Below, one piece after another: positions 7,434 to 15,215 of a stretch of 25,684 nt of DNA; the first letter of the stretch is position 1; each line of letters opens with the position of its first letter. This stretch comes from RUG14223 sp051881075 (GTDB lineage: Bacteria > Bacillota > Clostridia > Oscillospirales > Acutalibacteraceae): positions 1 through 25,684 of the forward strand of contig JBJEPE010000006.1 of the NCBI GenBank assembly GCA_051881075.1, written 5' to 3'. The notes beneath the pieces were generated by a model. That model saw only the letters and a program-made list of their open reading frames with translations, was not told the origin of the DNA and made no database searches. The position numbers were made by a program, and so were the translations under genes.

Positions 7434-7946
7434 TTAAATATAGCTGACTGTTTCAGAGAGAGGTTTGCGCTTTGAATGATTTTCAAGCGGACCTACACCC
7501 TCTGCCGCAAATCCTAAGTCAAGGAGCATAAGTATCTCTTCATTTTCCGGTAAGCATAAAGACTTAGCAAGCTCATCGGGATTAAAGAAGTTGATCCAAC
7601 AACTGTCTACACCCTCATTTGTGGCGGCTAAGGTCAAGTGTGTAGCTACAATGGTAGCATCCTCTATGCCTGAATCACGCTTTTCACCGGGATATGTAAA
7701 AACGTTGTTTTTATCAAATGCAACCACAAGTACCGTAGGGGCATTATAGCGGCACGGTGTTACCTTGTCTATCTTGGCAAGCGCTTCTGCTGACCTTACT
7801 ACATAAATGTGCTGTTCCTGTAGGTTCTTAGCTGTCGGTGCAACCCTGCCGGACTCAAGAATGACGTTAAGCTGTTCATCTGATACTTTTTTATCGCTAA
7901 AATTTTTACATGAATAACGCTCTTTGACCACTTTAGAAAATTCCAT
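7434..7946 (-). CDS. Nitroreductase family FMN oxidoreductase (170 aa)
   Basis: The ATG is preceded by AGGAGG. The N-terminal ERYSCKNFSDKKVS (about 9-22) is the family's phosphate-of-FMN binding segment, the counterpart of the usual RRSxR-x-F. It continues with VILESGRVAPTAKNLQ (29-44), the other FMN contact, and a C-terminal LLDLGFAAEGVGPLENHSKRKPL, the usual ending before the last strand. At 170 aa it is the short form typical of clostridial members, which form dimers and reduce nitro groups, quinones or flavins with NAD(P)H in the cytosol. It lies 80 bp downstream of the TetR gene on the same strand without a visible terminator between, so it is probably the TetR target. The substrate is unknown. 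Confidence 0.88.
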   Translation of the reverse strand: MEFSKVVKERYSCKNFSDKKVSDEQLNVILESGRVAPTAKNLQEQHIYVVRSAEALAKIDKVTPCRYNAPTVLVVAFDKNNVFTYPGEKRDSGIEDATIVATHLTLAATNEGVDSCWINFFNPDELAKSLCLPENEEILMLLDLGFAAEGVGPLENHSKRKPLSETVSYI

Positions 7947-8026
7947 TGTAAATTCCTCCTGTTATTTATGTTATCTACCGCAGGATGTAAGCTTTGCGGT
8001 AGTTATATACAATAGTACTTTATGCG

Positions 8027-8647
8027 TCAATTTAATACACGCATTATAAAATTGTAGGTTATGTCGTATACAGTCATAAACACAAAATCTATATTTGCCG
8101 CTTTCATAGCGCTTTTTTGCTTTTCATTTACGGTTGTATATGGGTATATACCGAACAAAAACGGAAAAAAAGCATATATAAATCCTTGTATATCCTGAAC
8201 GGTCATACTCGAAAAAAACTTTTCAAGACACTCGGTTACGGTAGATATGGTTTGGCCGTAAACAAGCTTAAATTCTGTCAAAAATTCAGGTCGGCTACCA
8301 GATTCCATATCGTAATGATTCATAGAAAGTATTTTAAGCATTAGTGGCCGATTAGAGAGCGAAATCGCAAATTTATCGGCAAATTCCGTTTTTAACAGAC
8401 TTGTATTATTGTATATGATTGATTTTAATTCGTCTATCCAAAGCATATACTCTCTTTTGAGTAATTCAAGGAAAATTTCTTCTTTGGTATTGAAATAATT
8501 GTATATCGATGTTCTGGTGAAGCTTGTTATGTTGCCTATTTCTTTTATTGTTATTTCTTTAAAGCTCATCGTTTTATAGAGCTTTTCGCAAGCGTTTATT
8601 ATTTCTTCTTTTCTGGCGTTTGTAAGCTCCTGTGACCCCTTGGGCAT
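8027..8647 (-). CDS. TetR/AcrR-family transcriptional regulator (206 aa)
   Basis: The ATG lies 8 nt after GGGAG. An N-terminal DNA-binding domain is clear: ARKEEIINACEKLYKTMSF (helix 1) then EITIKEIGNITSFTRTSIYNYFNTKEEIF (about 31-59), matching the TetR helix-turn-helix with the Y-x-Y-F recognition end. The remaining 145 residues are the all-helical ligand-binding and dimerisation part; the ligand cannot be read from sequence. Two TGACA-TTG-TGTCA palindromes lie in its promoter, one over the -35 box and one at the start site, which argues for autorepression. The adjacent nitroreductase is the likely co-regulated gene, released when an electrophile or nitro compound binds. Confidence 0.88.
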   Translation of the reverse strand: MPKGSQELTNARKEEIINACEKLYKTMSFKEITIKEIGNITSFTRTSIYNYFNTKEEIFLELLKREYMLWIDELKSIIYNNTSLLKTEFADKFAISLSNRPLMLKILSMNHYDMESGSRPEFLTEFKLVYGQTISTVTECLEKFFSSMTVQDIQGFIYAFFPFLFGIYPYTTVNEKQKSAMKAANIDFVFMTVYDITYNFIMRVLN

Positions 8648-8680
8648 ATTATTACTCCCTACTTTTAGTCAGATGTTATT

Positions 8681-8731
8681 CTGACATTGTGTCAGTAAAT
8701 ACACTATAGCACAATTCTGACATTGTGTCAA
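8681..8731 (-). promoter_or_regulatory. Promoter and paired operators of the TetR gene
   Basis: Reading the minus strand, TTGACA (8731-8726), a 17-nt spacer and TATAGT (8708-8703) form a near-consensus promoter with a start near 8696. TGACA-TTG-TGTCA occurs twice: 8718-8730, overlapping the -35 box, and 8682-8694, at the first transcribed bases, 36 bp centre to centre. A third, looser inverted pair (GTCAGA 8668-8673 with TCTGAC 8680-8685) overlaps the second. The geometry suits a repressor blocking polymerase. Confidence 0.8.
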
Positions 8732-8780
8732 TATGTCTTTTATATTAAAGATAAATTTACATATTTATGATAGAAGCAAT

Positions 8781-8815
8781 AAAAAACCACAGACCTTAAC
8801 GATCTGCGGATTTTT
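8781..8815 (-). terminator. Terminator of the 8843 lipoprotein gene
   Basis: Stem 8801-8809 with 8787-8795 (two G-T wobbles), a 5-nt loop, and a T-run of six on the minus strand (8786-8781). The plus-strand side also ends in T5, so it may stop transcription both ways. It separates the lipoprotein gene from the TetR promoter. Confidence 0.8.
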
Positions 8816-8842
8816 AAATTAGCAAGTATGTATTAATATAAT

Positions 8843-9547
8843 TTATTGCATTTCACTGATTTTAGCAATTAAATCTTTTGCAAGATATACGTTGTTAGGA
8901 CAGCCGCTTCGCAACTCGTCAAGCCCAATATAATAGGTAGAGAAATCTTTATATATTTTTTGGCTTATAGGTACAAGTCCTATGTCTTCTGTATATATTG
9001 ACTCAATAGCATATATCTCATCATTATAATTTATTAATTCAGTATCACCTAAATTTTGACCTATTATATCATAATATGGATGATTGTTATATGTATATCC
9101 CTCTTCACAAACCTTTAGATTCAGTAGCAACATAGTTCCTATTTTAAATAAAGGTTGGTTTGTTGAACCATCCGGGCTGCCAAATTGTGATATATATATT
9201 TCATCTCCGCTTTTTACTTTTCCTTTATAGCTTGTGACGATTTTTGCCTTGAAGCCAGAGCTACTATTAAATTCATCATTTTTTATAGCGCCTAGGTATT
9301 CTACTATTTTTATAACTGCAGTAATGTCTGCTTCGGCGTAAGCTTCACGTAGTGTAGTAGGTATATTATTATAATTGGGGTTACATATAGTATTGCTTTC
9401 TCTCTTATACTCCGCTTGCACTATGTCGTTTTCGCCAAAGCTTTTGCGTATTTTTTCTATATCTGCATCAACATCGACTTTATTAGAGGAACACGCAGTT
9501 AAGGCCAGCATACAGATAAGTAAAATTACTGAGATAAGTTTTTTCAA
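8843..9547 (-). CDS. Secreted lipoprotein, unknown function (234 aa)
   Basis: The start is TTG at 9547, fixed by AAAGGAGAG (9555-9563 on the plus axis) 7 nt away and by the signal sequence beginning immediately. MKKLISVILLICMLALTAC is a lipoprotein signal with lipobox LTAC and Cys19. The mature protein of about 215 residues has a run TLREAYAEADITAVIKIVEYLG followed by strands FKAKIVTSYKGKVKSGDEIYISQFGS. That pattern (helix then 'V-x-x-V-Y-KG-x-x-K-x-G-D') is reminiscent of small beta-barrel lipoproteins of Firmicutes, but I cannot name the family. It has its own promoter and terminator. Confidence 0.75.
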   Translation of the reverse strand: MKKLISVILLICMLALTACSSNKVDVDADIEKIRKSFGENDIVQAEYKRESNTICNPNYNNIPTTLREAYAEADITAVIKIVEYLGAIKNDEFNSSSGFKAKIVTSYKGKVKSGDEIYISQFGSPDGSTNQPLFKIGTMLLLNLKVCEEGYTYNNHPYYDIIGQNLGDTELINYNDEIYAIESIYTEDIGLVPISQKIYKDFSTYYIGLDELRSGCPNNVYLAKDLIAKISEMQ

Positions 9548-9651
9548 AGTTATTCTCTCCTTTCAGATTAAAAACAATGGTTATAGGCGGATAGTTATTA
9601 ATACCTGAAATGTATCATCTCCTAACAAATAATATAGCATCTATTGTCTAT

Positions 9652-9680
9652 ATTGTAATACTTAAATAATATTGTGTCAA
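9652..9680 (-). promoter_or_regulatory. Sigma-A promoter of the 8843-9547 lipoprotein gene
   Basis: On the minus strand, TTGACA (9680-9675), a 17-nt spacer and TACAAT (9657-9652). The start is near 9645, giving a leader of about 97 nt. It shares ATTGACACAAT with the -35 region of the TetR promoter, but only one half of that operator is present. Confidence 0.75.
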
Positions 9681-9784
9681 TGGATCTATCTGAACTTTTT
9701 TAGCTATTGAATATATTTGGTAAGTTTTAATATATTTATTATCTGAATTATGTAAAAATTGCCCTGATTTTGGCATAATATTCG

Positions 9785-9819
9785 AATACTCCATAAGTCG
9801 TTATGACTTATGGAGTATT
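9785..9819 (-). other. Perfect 15-bp hairpin without a T-tract
   Basis: The arms at 9785-9799 and 9805-9819 pair perfectly around GTTAT. It lies 20 nt past the stop of the DUF362/ferredoxin gene, where a terminator is expected, but no run of T follows on either strand. It may be a 3' mRNA stabiliser, a Rho-type or atypical terminator, or a protein site. Confidence 0.6.
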
Positions 9820-9839
9820 AATAATATAGATTTAATTGT

Positions 9840-10976
9840 TTATTTACGTGAAATGGCCTTTGCGGGACACATCTCCTGACAACAATAGCACCTAATACAT
9901 TTTTTATAGTTATAGCTTGCCTTTTGACCTTTACCGGAATGTACTGCCTTACCGTCAACAGGGCAGGCGTCCTCACATACTCCGCAGGCTATACATTTAT
10001 CTAAATCTACAACAGGCTTATCGGAATACTTTTTAAATTTAGGTAAAAACGATTTAATTCTCCAGAACTTTGCACGCTTTCTTTTTACATTAAAGTTTGG
10101 ATTACCGTATTTTTCCGCTGCTTCATCGGCACTTATCTCACCGTCAGGCGTAACAATGGATATCCTGTTAAAGTCCATTGTACCTATGCCAGCTTTTTCA
10201 CCGCTGGTGCAGGTAGGAACAAGCTCAGGGTCTAGGTATATCAGCTTAGCAAATACGCTGTCTAGTGCTATTGGATCGTCAGACATGAGAATTACGTTCA
10301 TGTATATTGGGTCACCCGAACCGGGACCGTTACCCTCCATAGCAAGTATGCCGTCCATTACGTAAAGTCTGGGATTTATGTATCTATCTAAATCACATAG
10401 CATATCGGCAAAGATTTTGCTATTAGGAAATTTTGCGTGCCCTACCGCTTTATTTGCACCGCATATACAGCCATACTGATTTTTAAGTGCGCCCGTTATG
10501 TTCTCAAGTGCATGAGTTTTCATCTTACAAATGCTTATAAGTGCGTCAGTTTCTACTACCGCCTTACACATAGCAAATTTTTTGCAGGTTTTGCCCTCAG
10601 GATAGCTGACGTTTACGCAGTCCAAGAAGTTATCAAGCTTAACGTCGTATTTGTCTGCCGGCTGTTTTAATCCTGCCTGAATTACAGTCTTTTCTATCTG
10701 ATCTGCACGAAAGCCCGAGCTGTCACCGTAGCTTAGATTATTACAGCCCGCCTCTTTAAGACATCTTAATACGGCACCAAAAACTGACGGATGAGTAGTT
10801 ACCGCCTTTTCAGGTACGGCAGATTTTAAAAGATTTGGTTTAATGAGTATTTTTTCATTAACAGATACAAATTTCTCTACACCGCCTAAAAGCTCAAAGC
10901 CATTTTTTATATTTTCATAAACAAGTGTTTCGTCATAACCCTTGCATGGCAAGAGTGCAACCTTTGATTTTGTCAT
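9840..10976 (-). CDS. DUF362 protein with C-terminal 2x[4Fe-4S] ferredoxin domain (378 aa)
   Basis: The frame opens at a GTG (10985), but AAGGTG (10988-10983) overlaps that codon and sits 6 nt before the ATG at 10976, which I take as the start (MTKSKVALLPC). Residues about 30-290 form the DUF362 domain, with family-typical segments ILIKPNLLK, THPSVFGAVLR, YGDSSGF, SICKMKTHAL and VMDGILAMEGNGP. A bacterial ferredoxin domain follows, with CIACGVCEDACP (Cys 328, 331, 334, 338) and CIRCYCCQEMCP (Cys 360, 363, 366, 370), each binding one [4Fe-4S] cluster. The reaction is unknown; an iron-sulfur redox or maturation role is usual speculation. A second, shorter DUF362 protein lies at 17944. It may share an mRNA with the genes upstream. 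Confidence 0.88.
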   Translation of the reverse strand: MTKSKVALLPCKGYDETLVYENIKNGFELLGGVEKFVSVNEKILIKPNLLKSAVPEKAVTTHPSVFGAVLRCLKEAGCNNLSYGDSSGFRADQIEKTVIQAGLKQPADKYDVKLDNFLDCVNVSYPEGKTCKKFAMCKAVVETDALISICKMKTHALENITGALKNQYGCICGANKAVGHAKFPNSKIFADMLCDLDRYINPRLYVMDGILAMEGNGPGSGDPIYMNVILMSDDPIALDSVFAKLIYLDPELVPTCTSGEKAGIGTMDFNRISIVTPDGEISADEAAEKYGNPNFNVKRKRAKFWRIKSFLPKFKKYSDKPVVDLDKCIACGVCEDACPVDGKAVHSGKGQKASYNYKKCIRCYCCQEMCPAKAISRK

Positions 10977-11055
10977 TTTAATCACCTTAAAATATAATTA
11001 CTTATTTAATCATTTTAAATGAATTACAGCCTTATGTCAAGATATGATTTGTCAA

Positions 11056-11934
11056 TCAAGCCCTGTTCCATAACATTCTGTTATCTTCAAAAAAGTAAGT
11101 AACACGTCCGCACTCATAAAGCCATGACAAATAAGAACGCAATGTACATCCGATAAGCACATATTGCTGGGCTGTCATTGTAAGATTGTATATTTCAAAC
11201 ATTTTTTGCAACAGCACTTCAAAAGTGATAGGTTCTACGGTGAGCTGTTCTATTTTATCGGCAATGTCCAATACGCAATCTATATTTTTCTGAGCAAGCG
11301 GCGCTATGTTCTCTGATGGTGCAGCGTGTGACGGCACGAACAGATTTGCCTGTAATGTCTTTATCATTTCTAGCGTTTCTAAGTACTTTGCTATGTCCCA
11401 GATAACATTAATTCTGTATTTATCTAATGTTTCCTTTGATGATAAGCTGTCGGCAAGATATACTATATCCTCATCGGTACGAAAGCCCACCATATTAAAT
11501 GTATGCCCCGGAAGTGGAATGGCCTCTATACCGTTAGGTAATTTATCTTGCGTGAGCAGTTCGATATTGCTTTTCTGAGCTAATAAGAATTTATGATGAA
11601 GCTCCTTAAAAGGGAAACCACCGTACAAAAGTGACGGTTCAAGTATTGGATTTACTGCAAGTTCACGCTCTGTGCCTGAGGCGTACACCTTGCATCCCGT
11701 TTGATCTTGCAGATACTTATTGCCGCCTATATGGTCAGCGTGAAAGTGAGTGTTGTATATTGCCTGCAAATTCCAGTTATTTTCGTTTAATATTTTGAGC
11801 AATTTTTTGCCTGCGGTTTTGTCATTGCCGCTGTCTATAGCAATCACGTTATTATCGCCTATATGTATCAGTCCTGCCTTTGACGGGCAGTCCATATAAT
11901 AAGCGTGATTTGATATCTGTATAAGCTCGTACAT
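11056..11934 (-). CDS. Metallo-beta-lactamase-fold hydrolase (292 aa)
   Basis: The ATG follows GGAGG by 7 nt. The zinc-binding signature HFHADH is at residues 63-68. Further metal ligands are likely in LPGHTFNMVGF (His about 144), YLADSLSS (Asp about 161) and FVPSHAAP (His about 203). It continues with a C-terminal helical segment of about 75 residues (TFEVLLQKMFEIYNLTMTAQQYVLIGCTLRSYL...) that looks like the winged-helix-type tail found in the MBL-fold subgroup around glyoxalase II-like and 'beta-lactamase domain' proteins. It is cytosolic and probably a thioester, phosphodiester or lactone hydrolase; the substrate cannot be told. It lies between a MATE gene and a DUF362 gene on the same strand. 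Confidence 0.82.
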   Translation of the reverse strand: MYELIQISNHAYYMDCPSKAGLIHIGDNNVIAIDSGNDKTAGKKLLKILNENNWNLQAIYNTHFHADHIGGNKYLQDQTGCKVYASGTERELAVNPILEPSLLYGGFPFKELHHKFLLAQKSNIELLTQDKLPNGIEAIPLPGHTFNMVGFRTDEDIVYLADSLSSKETLDKYRINVIWDIAKYLETLEMIKTLQANLFVPSHAAPSENIAPLAQKNIDCVLDIADKIEQLTVEPITFEVLLQKMFEIYNLTMTAQQYVLIGCTLRSYLSWLYECGRVTYFFEDNRMLWNRA

Positions 11935-12029
11935 TTTTCGCCTCCGTTAAATCAAGAAAATTTAATTGTAAATAAATTAGACTTATATTAATTATAGAAT
12001 AAAAGCCTATCATATCCGACTTTTTGCAA

Positions 12030-13391
12030 TTATATCTGTCCTTTTTGTTTCCTTTTTTGGTAAGTATTTATCCAATCAGCTTTTAAGAAGATTATAAGGA
12101 AGATAATGGAACTTACAGTCCATGTAAGGGGATATGCGCTGAAAACTACTCGGATATCCTCGAAAATCGGAACGGCTATAGATATATAAGTTACACGTAA
12201 TATGCACCACACGCCAAGCATTACAAACATAGGAGCAGTAGGCCAGCCTGCACCACGCAGTATGGACGCTATACAATGTGAAAAAGCCAGCAAACAGAAA
12301 AACAGAGCCTCTATGTGTATTTGGTTTGCGGCAACATCCACAGAGGCAGGCGAATCCGTAAACATATGTATAAGGGGTTTGTCAAAAAGTATGAGCAAAA
12401 CACCGATAACCTCTGCCATAATTATACAGCAAATTATACCGAATACGTTACCTCGCTTTACCCTATCCGGTTTGTTTGCGCCTAAATTTTGACTTACAAA
12501 GGTTGTAAGTGCCATAGTAAAGCAGGTTATAGGTAAAAAGGCGAAGCCCTCAAGCTTGGCATATGTACCGCTTCCGGCCATAGCTATATCTCCAAAGTGG
12601 TTTATATTCTTTTGAACGACTACATTTGCTATTGCAATTATAGAATTTTGCAGTCCTGACGGTATGCCGTTACGCAGAACCTCAGCAAACATCTTTTTAT
12701 TAAGGCGTACTTTGCTAAGATATACTCTGTAATCCGTTTTTACTGTCATAAGTTTAACAAGGCATAAAATTGCGCTTGCAAACTGTGATATTGTCGTAGC
12801 AAGTGCGGCGGACCACACGCCCCAACCTAATACTCCTATAAATAATAAATCAAGTACAATGTTTATTATAGATGAGGCTATAAGATAGTATAACGGATGG
12901 CGGCTATCCCCTACTGCCTGTAATACTCCACGGAGTAAATTATACATTGATATTGCCAGTGAACCGGCAAAGTACATTTTAAAGTATTCTACGGAATATT
13001 TCAAAACATTGTTTGGTGTACCCATAAGCCGCAATATCTGTGGTGTAAGCGTTACACCGATAAGCGTCATCAGCAGTCCTGCTATAACGCCGAATGCTAC
13101 TGTAGTATGTATGGCGATTTGCAGCTTGTTCTTATCCTGCGCTCCGTAATAGTGCGATATTACTACGCCTGCACCTATAGATATACCTGCAAAAAATCCT
13201 ATAAGTAAGAATACAAGGCTACCGGAGGAGCTTACCGCCGCATATGCCTGATCATTCAAATACTGACCGACTATCATGGCATCGGCGGTGTTGTATAATT
13301 GCTGAAATATCTGCCCTATCAGTATCGGCATGGCAAACATTATTATTCCCTTAGGAATAGAACCGTTTGTTAAAGAGTTTTCCCTCTTCAC
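12030..13391 (-). CDS. MATE-family multidrug/cation antiporter (453 aa)
   Basis: The open frame begins with GTG (13400), but AAAGGTG (13404-13398) sits 6 nt before a second in-frame GTG at 13391, which is the better start (product MKRENSLTNGSIPKG). About twelve membrane helices are visible in two related halves. The opening GIIMFAMPILIGQIFQQLYNTADAMIVGQYLN is the MATE N-terminal signature, with the NTADAMIVG element. The second half begins near ILRNGIPSG-like residues (VLRNGIPSGLQNS). Length matches the family (about 450). It exports drugs or other organic cations using a sodium or proton gradient. The ion is not decided by the sequence. Confidence 0.9.
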   Translation of the reverse strand: MKRENSLTNGSIPKGIIMFAMPILIGQIFQQLYNTADAMIVGQYLNDQAYAAVSSSGSLVFLLIGFFAGISIGAGVVISHYYGAQDKNKLQIAIHTTVAFGVIAGLLMTLIGVTLTPQILRLMGTPNNVLKYSVEYFKMYFAGSLAISMYNLLRGVLQAVGDSRHPLYYLIASSIINIVLDLLFIGVLGWGVWSAALATTISQFASAILCLVKLMTVKTDYRVYLSKVRLNKKMFAEVLRNGIPSGLQNSIIAIANVVVQKNINHFGDIAMAGSGTYAKLEGFAFLPITCFTMALTTFVSQNLGANKPDRVKRGNVFGIICCIIMAEVIGVLLILFDKPLIHMFTDSPASVDVAANQIHIEALFFCLLAFSHCIASILRGAGWPTAPMFVMLGVWCILRVTYISIAVPIFEDIRVVFSAYPLTWTVSSIIFLIIFLKADWINTYQKRKQKGQI

Positions 13392-13400
13392 GTTTTTCAC

Positions 13401-13605
13401 CTTTAACTTTGTTATAAAATCACATCAGATAAAATATACTTAATTATAATATAATGCTAAAATTCAAGAAAATTATATTTGAATAATCTATTAAAAACAT
13501 TTGTTTGGTTTACTCAAGCGCATTTGATTATAATAACATATAATTTATAAATTTGCAATTAAATATAAGAAATAATTGAAGTTTTTTAAAAAAGCAAAAG
13601 AAGTA
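13401..13605. other. AT-rich spacer upstream of the MATE gene
   Basis: No gene is seen. It presumably holds the MATE promoter on the minus strand. TATAAT-like boxes are frequent, but I could not pair one with a -35 at good spacing. Confidence 0.3.
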
Positions 13606-13635
13606 TTGTCAAAAATGATAGAATTAGGCTATATA
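13606..13635 (+). promoter_or_regulatory. Possible promoter of a small RNA
   Basis: TTGTCA (13606-13611), an 18-nt spacer and TATATA (13630-13635). It would start transcription near 13642 with no gene before the terminator at 13690. Confidence 0.4.
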
Positions 13636-13641
13636 ATTTTA

Positions 13642-13727
13642 ACTTGCTTTAACGGGTTTTAATTAATAATTAAACCGAATAGTCTTTACTGAGCGATAGG
13701 TGTTTAGATCCATCGCTCAAATTTTTT
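13642..13727 (+). ncRNA. Candidate small RNA of about 85 nt upstream of the sulfur operon
   Basis: A plausible promoter at 13606-13635 leads into two hairpins. The first (13655-13664 with 13668-13676) has one bulged T. The second (TGAGCGAT 13690-13697 with ATCGCTCA 13712-13719, extendable by GG/CC) is followed by T6 at 13722-13727, a complete intrinsic terminator with no + strand gene upstream to terminate. No open frame with a ribosome binding site is present. It matches no riboswitch I recognise. It ends exactly where the first operator of the next promoter begins. Confidence 0.4.
13690..13727 (+). terminator. Intrinsic terminator without an upstream gene
   Basis: The 8-bp perfect stem with T6 described above. 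It insulates the sulfur promoter and is the best evidence for a transcript reading into it. Confidence 0.7.
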
Positions 13728-13799
13728 AATTTACCCCTTGACAAGAAAGGTAAATTATGCTATTCTTTATTTACCCACTAGACAGGTAGGTAAATAAAG
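13728..13799 (+). promoter_or_regulatory. Sulfur-operon promoter with two palindromic operators
   Basis: TTGACA (13738-13743), a 17-nt spacer and TATTCT (13761-13766) place the start near 13773. Operator 1 is AATTTACC (13728-13735), 13 nt, GGTAAATT (13749-13756), spanning the -35 box. Operator 2 is CTTTATTTACC (13765-13775), 13 nt, GGTAAATAAAG (13789-13799), an 11-bp perfect inverted repeat spanning the start site. Both centres contain GACA. The operators are 40 bp apart, about four helical turns. A related site lies in the promoter of the Rrf2 gene, its probable ligand-responsive repressor. Confidence 0.8.
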
Positions 13800-13809
13800 A
13801 GGTGATCAT

Positions 13810-13887
13810 ATGAAGCTAAATTTTGAGATATTGGTAAGAGCTAATTTCCGATTTGGTCGAATGTGTATTTATGATGATAATAAGTAA
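13810..13887 (+). CDS. 25-codon leader ORF upstream of the sulfhydrylase gene
   Basis: The ATG at 13810 follows AGAGGTGAT, a strong ribosome binding site, and the frame runs to TAA 13885-13887. The peptide is MKLNFEILVRANFRFGRMCI followed by YDDNK, with a single Cys at position 19. It lies 30 nt before the sulfhydrylase start and wholly within that gene's leader. A peptide in the 5' leader of a cysteine/methionine gene suggests translational or attenuation control, but there is no terminator hairpin between it and the gene. It could also be a small functional peptide, or a chance ORF with a good ribosome binding site. Confidence 0.5.
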   Translation: MKLNFEILVRANFRFGRMCIYDDNK

Positions 13888-13917
13888 TTATACACAGACA
13901 AGAAAGGAATTTTAGTT

Positions 13918-15201
13918 ATGTCAAAATATAAATTTGAAACTTTACAGATACATATAGGTCAAGAGAATGCCGACCCTGCCACAGATGCACGTGCTGTACC
14001 TATATATGCAACAACGTCTTATGTTTTTAAGGACTCTGCACAGGCGGCAGGTCGATTTGGATTAACTGAGGGAGGCAACATATATACACGCCTCATGAAC
14101 CCTACATCTGATGTTTTTGAAAAGCGCATAGCAGCGTTAGAGAGCGGTGCAGCGGCACTGGCCACGGCATCCGGCTCGGCGGCAATAACATATGCCGTAC
14201 AGAATATAGCAACCGCAGGAGATCATATAGTTTCTGCAAGCAATCTCTACGGCGGAACCTACAATCTATTCGCAAATACATTGCGTGAACAGGGACTTAC
14301 GACTACTTTTGTAGATCAAACGGATATATCGAATTTTGAGAAAGCAATTCAGCCTAATACAAAGCTTATATATGCTGAAACACTCGGCAATCCAAATTCA
14401 GATATAATTGACATTGAAGCTGTGGCAGAGATTGCGCACAGACACGGCATACCGCTTATAGTTGATAATACATTTGCTACGCCATACCTCCTTCGTCCTA
14501 TTGAACACGGTGCGGATATCGTTGTTCACTCTGCAACAAAATTTATAGGCGGTCACGGTACTGTTATGGGCGGTGTGATAATAGACGGAGGTAATTTTGA
14601 TTGGGAGCAAAATGACAAATTTCCGGGAATATCACAGCCAAACCCCTCATATCACGGTGTTGTATTCTCAAAGGCCTGCGGCAATATAGCGTATATCATG
14701 AAGCTACGCACTACTTTAATGCGTGATCAGGGCGCGACTATATCACCGTTTAATTCATTTTTACTTCTGCAAGGTCTTGAAACACTTTCTTTACGTGTAG
14801 AACGCCATGTAGAAAATGCCTTGAAGGTAGTTGATTTCCTGAAAAATCATCCTCAGGTAGAAAAAGTAAATCATCCTTCGCTATCCGGCGGAGCGCAAAA
14901 AGAACTGTATAACAGATACTTTGAAAACGGTGCGGCATCTATTTTTACCTTTGAGGTAAAGGGCGATGCCGAAGATGCTAAGAAATTTACGGAAAGTCTA
15001 GAGCTGTTCTCATTGCTTGCGAATGTTGCCGATGTAAAGTCATTGGTAATTCATCCTGCATCAACCACACATTCACAGCTTTCAGAGGAAGAATTACTTA
15101 CAGCAGGCATTAAGCCGAATACCGTAAGACTTTCTATAGGTACAGAACATATCGACGATATTATAGCAGACCTTGAACAAGGCTTCAAGGCTATCAGATA
15201 A
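13918..15201 (+). CDS. metY: O-acetylhomoserine (thiol)-lyase / sulfhydrylase (427 aa)
   Basis: A PLP enzyme of the Cys/Met metabolism family. It converts O-acetylhomoserine (or O-acetylserine) plus sulfide to homocysteine (or cysteine) and acetate in the cytosol. The start ATG follows AAAGGA by 9 nt. Seen: FETLQIHIGQENADPATDARAVPIYATTSY at the N-terminus (residues 6-35, broken here only for reading), YTRLMNPTSDVFEKRIAALE, SGSAAI, and SATKFIGGHG with the Schiff-base lysine at 208. Length 427 matches the OAH sulfhydrylase branch rather than the cystathionine synthase branch (about 380). cysK follows 14 nt later, so the two share an mRNA from the promoter at 13738. It is annotated as metY or cysD in different genomes. 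Confidence 0.9.
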   Translation: MSKYKFETLQIHIGQENADPATDARAVPIYATTSYVFKDSAQAAGRFGLTEGGNIYTRLMNPTSDVFEKRIAALESGAAALATASGSAAITYAVQNIATAGDHIVSASNLYGGTYNLFANTLREQGLTTTFVDQTDISNFEKAIQPNTKLIYAETLGNPNSDIIDIEAVAEIAHRHGIPLIVDNTFATPYLLRPIEHGADIVVHSATKFIGGHGTVMGGVIIDGGNFDWEQNDKFPGISQPNPSYHGVVFSKACGNIAYIMKLRTTLMRDQGATISPFNSFLLLQGLETLSLRVERHVENALKVVDFLKNHPQVEKVNHPSLSGGAQKELYNRYFENGAASIFTFEVKGDAEDAKKFTESLELFSLLANVADVKSLVIHPASTTHSQLSEEELLTAGIKPNTVRLSIGTEHIDDIIADLEQGFKAIR

Positions 15202-15215
15202 GGAGAGAATTAATT

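Noticed and set aside
9671..9681. TetR operator in the lipoprotein promoter
   Set aside because: Only one half-site (TGTCA) is present, and it coincides with the -35 consensus TTGACA, so the match is expected by chance.
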